Source: Burkholderiaceae bacterium
GTDB lineage: Bacteria > Pseudomonadota > Gammaproteobacteria > Burkholderiales > Burkholderiaceae_C
Assembly: GCA_004323695.1 (NCBI GenBank)
Contig: SCRU01000059.1
Coordinates: 171,301 to 235,300, forward strand
Length of the DNA stretch: 64,000 nucleotides
Direction of reading: 5' to 3'
Shown: positions 61,717-64,000 of the stretch, piece after piece
How the letters are laid out: each line of letters starts with the position of its first letter
Numbering within the stretch: position 1 is the stretch's first letter
Notes under the pieces: model-generated
What the model saw: the letters and a program-made list of their open reading frames with translations, nothing else
Database searches by the model: none
What the model was told of the DNA's origin: nothing
Program-made: the position numbers and the translations under genes

Positions 61717-62097
61717 ATGGAACAAAGTCTGGAACACATTGCCCAGGTTGCTCAGCGTGCTCTGGAAACGCTGGTGAACGGGTATCTCTCCAAGGATCAA
61801 GTCCTGGCGATTGCCCACAAAGCGCTGGCGAGTGGACAGTTTGTGCCTGGCCAGGATGCGCTTGCCCAGAGCGGCACATGGGAGGAAACGGGCGGGCTGT
61901 TGAAACGTCAGTTCTATGTCGCTGGTCAAGAGGGTGATGAAGCCGCGGTTCTGCGTAACGCCTACTTTGGGCAATTCGAGGGGCACGTTGGGTATCAGCT
62001 TTTAATTTCAGATGCCGATGACCGCGAAATTGCGATTCTGCCGGTGAATGTCAAGGACCAGGATGTATTCCAGGGTCCGCAAGGAGATGAGCCGTGA
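61717..62097 (+). CDS. hypothetical protein, 126 aa
   Basis: Soluble protein: helical first half (LEHIAQVAQRALETLVNGYL), beta-rich second half (GYQLLISDADDREIAILPV). Its stop overlaps the next GTG start. Confidence 0.55.
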   Translation: MEQSLEHIAQVAQRALETLVNGYLSKDQVLAIAHKALASGQFVPGQDALAQSGTWEETGGLLKRQFYVAGQEGDEAAVLRNAYFGQFEGHVGYQLLISDADDREIAILPVNVKDQDVFQGPQGDEP

Positions 62098-62408
62098 TCT
62101 CGAACCGCGATGCGCAATTGACAGACAAAAATGCCCAGGCCTTCCTGGATGCCGTCAAGGGCATAGCTGGACACCACGTCATTGCTGCGATGAATCTTGC
62201 AACTCCGGGAGTCGAGTGGAGAAATTGCAGCAAGGAGACGATGGCCGGGGATTATGGGCGTGTGATGAGGGGTGAGCGACTCGTCATGAGTTATCTGGCC
62301 TTGGATGGTTTGCGTCGCCTGAACCTTGTAAGCCTTCGCCGTGCTGCCCTGGAGCGCCAGGCGGGCAATAAGCTATGGTTCGCTCTCTACACGGGGCTGG
62401 CACTGTGA
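62094..62408 (+). CDS. hypothetical protein, 104 aa
   Basis: GTG overlaps the previous TGA (GTGA), and its own TGA overlaps the Mom-like gene's GTG. The protein is helical, with RERLVMSYLALDGLRRLN. Unknown function. Confidence 0.5.
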   Translation: MISNRDAQLTDKNAQAFLDAVKGIAGHHVIAAMNLATPGVEWRNCSKETMAGDYGRVMRGERLVMSYLALDGLRRLNLVSLRRAALERQAGNKLWFALYTGLAL

Positions 62409-63211
62409 TCGACACCAACTCGGTTCAAACTCACATTGTCGACGTGGCGGCTCAAATCGGGCAGGTCTGCCAGCGCTGGAACAAGCGCCGGGCGACTTAC
62501 CGCCCGACGGGCGAGCCGTTCGACCCGTCCCGGTGCAGCGTGCAGCCCATTGAAGAAGCCCAGGCCAAGACCTTCGTGGTGTCGATGCACTACTCCGGCA
62601 CATACCCTGCGGCCCGTTTCCGGGCCGGAGTTTTCATCAAGGAACGGTTCGCGCGCGAACGCCTTGCAGGTGTGGGTGTTTTCTCGGTTCCCATGAACCA
62701 GAAGGTAGTGCCAAGGTACTTCCCCGGCTTGGCTCCCAACGAAGGGATCGAGCTCGGCAGGCTCGTGCTGGCGGACGAGTTGGCCGCCAACGCGGAGTCC
62801 TGGGCCTTGGCGCGCATGCGCCGGCTGCTTGCCAAAGCACTGCCAGAGGTGCGCGGGATCGTCGCTTACTGCGATCCGGTCGAGCGCCGCAACGAACTCG
62901 GCGAGCTGGTCAAGCGGGGCCACATCGGCACGATCTACAAGGCAAGCAATGCAGCCTACCGGGGCAGATCGTCCTCCAGGACGCTCTGGATGGCTCCCAA
63001 CGGCGCAACCTTTGCGGATCGCATGCTCTCGAAGCTTCGTGGCGGTGAATCGGGTGAACGTTATGCGTATGAACGCCTTGCCGACCACGATGCACCAAGT
63101 CTGAAGATCGGGGAAACTGGTGCGGCCTACCTCAAGCGGCTGCAGGCCGATGGGTGGCTGCGCCCCTTGCGGCACCCTGGGAATTTCGTGTTCACCTTCC
63201 AACAGCAATGA
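62405..63211 (+). CDS. Mom-like DNA-modification protein (GNAT fold)
   Basis: GTG at 62405 in a GTGA overlap gives 268 residues. VVSMHYSGTYPAARFRAGVF, GVGVFSVPMNQKVVPRYFPG, ELGRLVLADELAANAESWAL, IVAYCDPVERRNELGELV and GHIGTIYKASNAAYRG follow the Mu Mom family pattern. Mom converts adenine to N6-carbamoylmethyladenine in phage DNA, blocking restriction enzymes. Here the probable role is anti-restriction protection of the element. Confidence 0.8.
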   Translation: MIDTNSVQTHIVDVAAQIGQVCQRWNKRRATYRPTGEPFDPSRCSVQPIEEAQAKTFVVSMHYSGTYPAARFRAGVFIKERFARERLAGVGVFSVPMNQKVVPRYFPGLAPNEGIELGRLVLADELAANAESWALARMRRLLAKALPEVRGIVAYCDPVERRNELGELVKRGHIGTIYKASNAAYRGRSSSRTLWMAPNGATFADRMLSKLRGGESGERYAYERLADHDAPSLKIGETGAAYLKRLQADGWLRPLRHPGNFVFTFQQQ

Positions 63212-63492
63212 CAACAGCAGAGCAAACCGCACTTGCAGTCGGCCAGCTGGTCAGCTTCGTCTTCACGACGGCCGGCAAGGGCTCGGTTCGGCATCGCAAC
63301 TATGCGTTTGGCGAAGTTGTCAAAGTCGGGGGGCGCATATCCATCAAGGTGCAGGACGATCCAAGGCAACACGAATATTGGCGTATAGCCCATGTTGGGA
63401 AGATCAAGGTTGTGGGCTATTCCGCGGTCATCCCCGATCTGCCTGATTCGGCAGAAGCTCAGCAAGACAGTGGCTGCCAGCCAAAGGTATAA
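63208..63492 (+). CDS. hypothetical protein, 94 aa
   Basis: ATG overlaps the mom-like stop (ATGA). The protein is beta-rich and small-barrel-like (GQLVSFVFTTAGKGSVRHRN, GEVVKVGGRISIKVQDD). Possibly nucleic-acid binding; family unknown. Confidence 0.55.
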   Translation: MTTAEQTALAVGQLVSFVFTTAGKGSVRHRNYAFGEVVKVGGRISIKVQDDPRQHEYWRIAHVGKIKVVGYSAVIPDLPDSAEAQQDSGCQPKV

Positions 63493-63495
63493 CTC

Positions 63496-64000
63496 ATGAT
63501 TGAAGACATCCAATTTTTGAGTGTCGACAGGATGAAACGCATCAGGCCCGACCGGGCCACGGTGGTTGTATCCATTTTGGATCGTTCGGAAGCTGCGCAT
63601 CGACCCCGGCTCGCCGGATTTCGCAGCGTCATTGAATTGGACTTCGAGGACACTTGCGAGGCCACAAAACTGGCCGAGCCCGGCACCTGGCCGGACGAGC
63701 CAGGCGAAGACGAACATTCCCGTCTCGCGCAGGGGCCAGGGGAACGTGTTCCATCGCTGCAGGACGCGAAGAAAATCGTCGACTTCATCAATACCAATCA
63801 ACGCTCCACCGAACGACTGCACCTTGTTGTGCACTGTTTCGGTGGGGTCAGCCGCTCGGCCGCGGTAGCCCGTTGGGCGTCAATGAAGTGCATGGTGCCG
63901 ATCCTCGGCACCATTTCAACAGACCGGGCCAACCCTCGCTTGCTTCGTCTGCTGGACAAGGCTGCTCAGCAACACGATGACCAGGTAATTGGAATCAATG
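63496..64000 (+). CDS. CX5R phosphatase-like protein, 3'-truncated by window edge
   Basis: ATG at 63496, 4 bp after the previous stop, opens a frame of 168 codons to the window end. Residues 113-121 read HCFGGVSRS, the HCx5R(S/T) P-loop of protein tyrosine/dual-specificity phosphatases (Cys114, Arg120). A gap with AEPGTWPDEPGEDEHS (about 60-75) may be a variable loop holding a general acid. Similar phage/plasmid proteins are known; the substrate is unknown. Confidence 0.75.
   Translation, partial: MIEDIQFLSVDRMKRIRPDRATVVVSILDRSEAAHRPRLAGFRSVIELDFEDTCEATKLAEPGTWPDEPGEDEHSRLAQGPGERVPSLQDAKKIVDFINTNQRSTERLHLVVHCFGGVSRSAAVARWASMKCMVPILGTISTDRANPRLLRLLDKAAQQHDDQVIGIN

Noticed and set aside
1..64000. 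tRNA, rRNA, CRISPR arrays or complete insertion sequences
   Set aside because: I saw no cloverleaf-like tRNA ends, conserved rRNA stretches, regularly spaced repeats or transposase genes with terminal repeats; a tool-based scan was not possible.

Overview
The window reads as part of a large conjugative plasmid or integrative element from a GC-rich proteobacterium. Gene style and the type IVb pilus operon suggest Betaproteobacteria, possibly Burkholderiales; this is an inference from composition and gene content, because no chromosomal marker or replication initiator is visible. I see no rRNA, tRNA, complete insertion sequence or CRISPR array.

Left end (1-2771): a 5'-truncated Fic protein, an AbiEii-like nucleotidyltransferase with a degraded active-site motif, and an unknown gene. 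3258-13640: a type IVb (thin) pilus operon in the order tcpQ/pilL-like, pilN, pilO, pilP, a 65-codon Walker A mini-ORF, pilQ, pilR, pilS, pilV. Two secreted proteins follow, each ending in a look-alike terminator.

15796-22507 (minus): one long run of genes probably driven by a divergent promoter/operator at 22564-22616. It encodes a PPP-type phosphatase, a WGR-domain ATP-dependent DNA ligase, a phage-type Dam methylase and a VRR-NUC nuclease among unknown proteins. On the other side of that operator lie a GIY-YIG protein and a coiled-coil protein. At 23837-25054 a tyrosine recombinase that has lost most catalytic residues abuts the first 24 codons of a metallophosphoesterase gene.

25073-31548 (minus): a tightly packed, often translationally coupled run of small phage/plasmid genes. 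It includes DUF4031, MazG-like, ASCH, XRE and TrpF-like barrel proteins.

32299-41162 (plus): a Nuc-type phospholipase D, a macro-like protein, an AAA+ ATPase, a 1243-residue SMC-like ATPase and a MukE/MksE-like winged-helix protein. This is the best candidate here for an undescribed system (condensin-like maintenance or defence). 41930-46777 (minus): a 1084-residue unknown protein in an operon with an intact tyrosine recombinase.

46861-54508: KfrA-type coiled-coil DNA-binding protein with palindromic operators, thymidylate synthase and many unknown genes, one with an in-frame amber codon upstream. 54538-64000: a PP-loop PAPS-reductase-like protein, a second-copy type GyrA, and a coupled operon ending in a Mom-like DNA-modification protein and a CX5R phosphatase cut by the window edge. 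The many DNA-metabolism, nucleotide and modification genes alongside pilus genes fit a megaplasmid that brings its own DNA housekeeping and protection functions.
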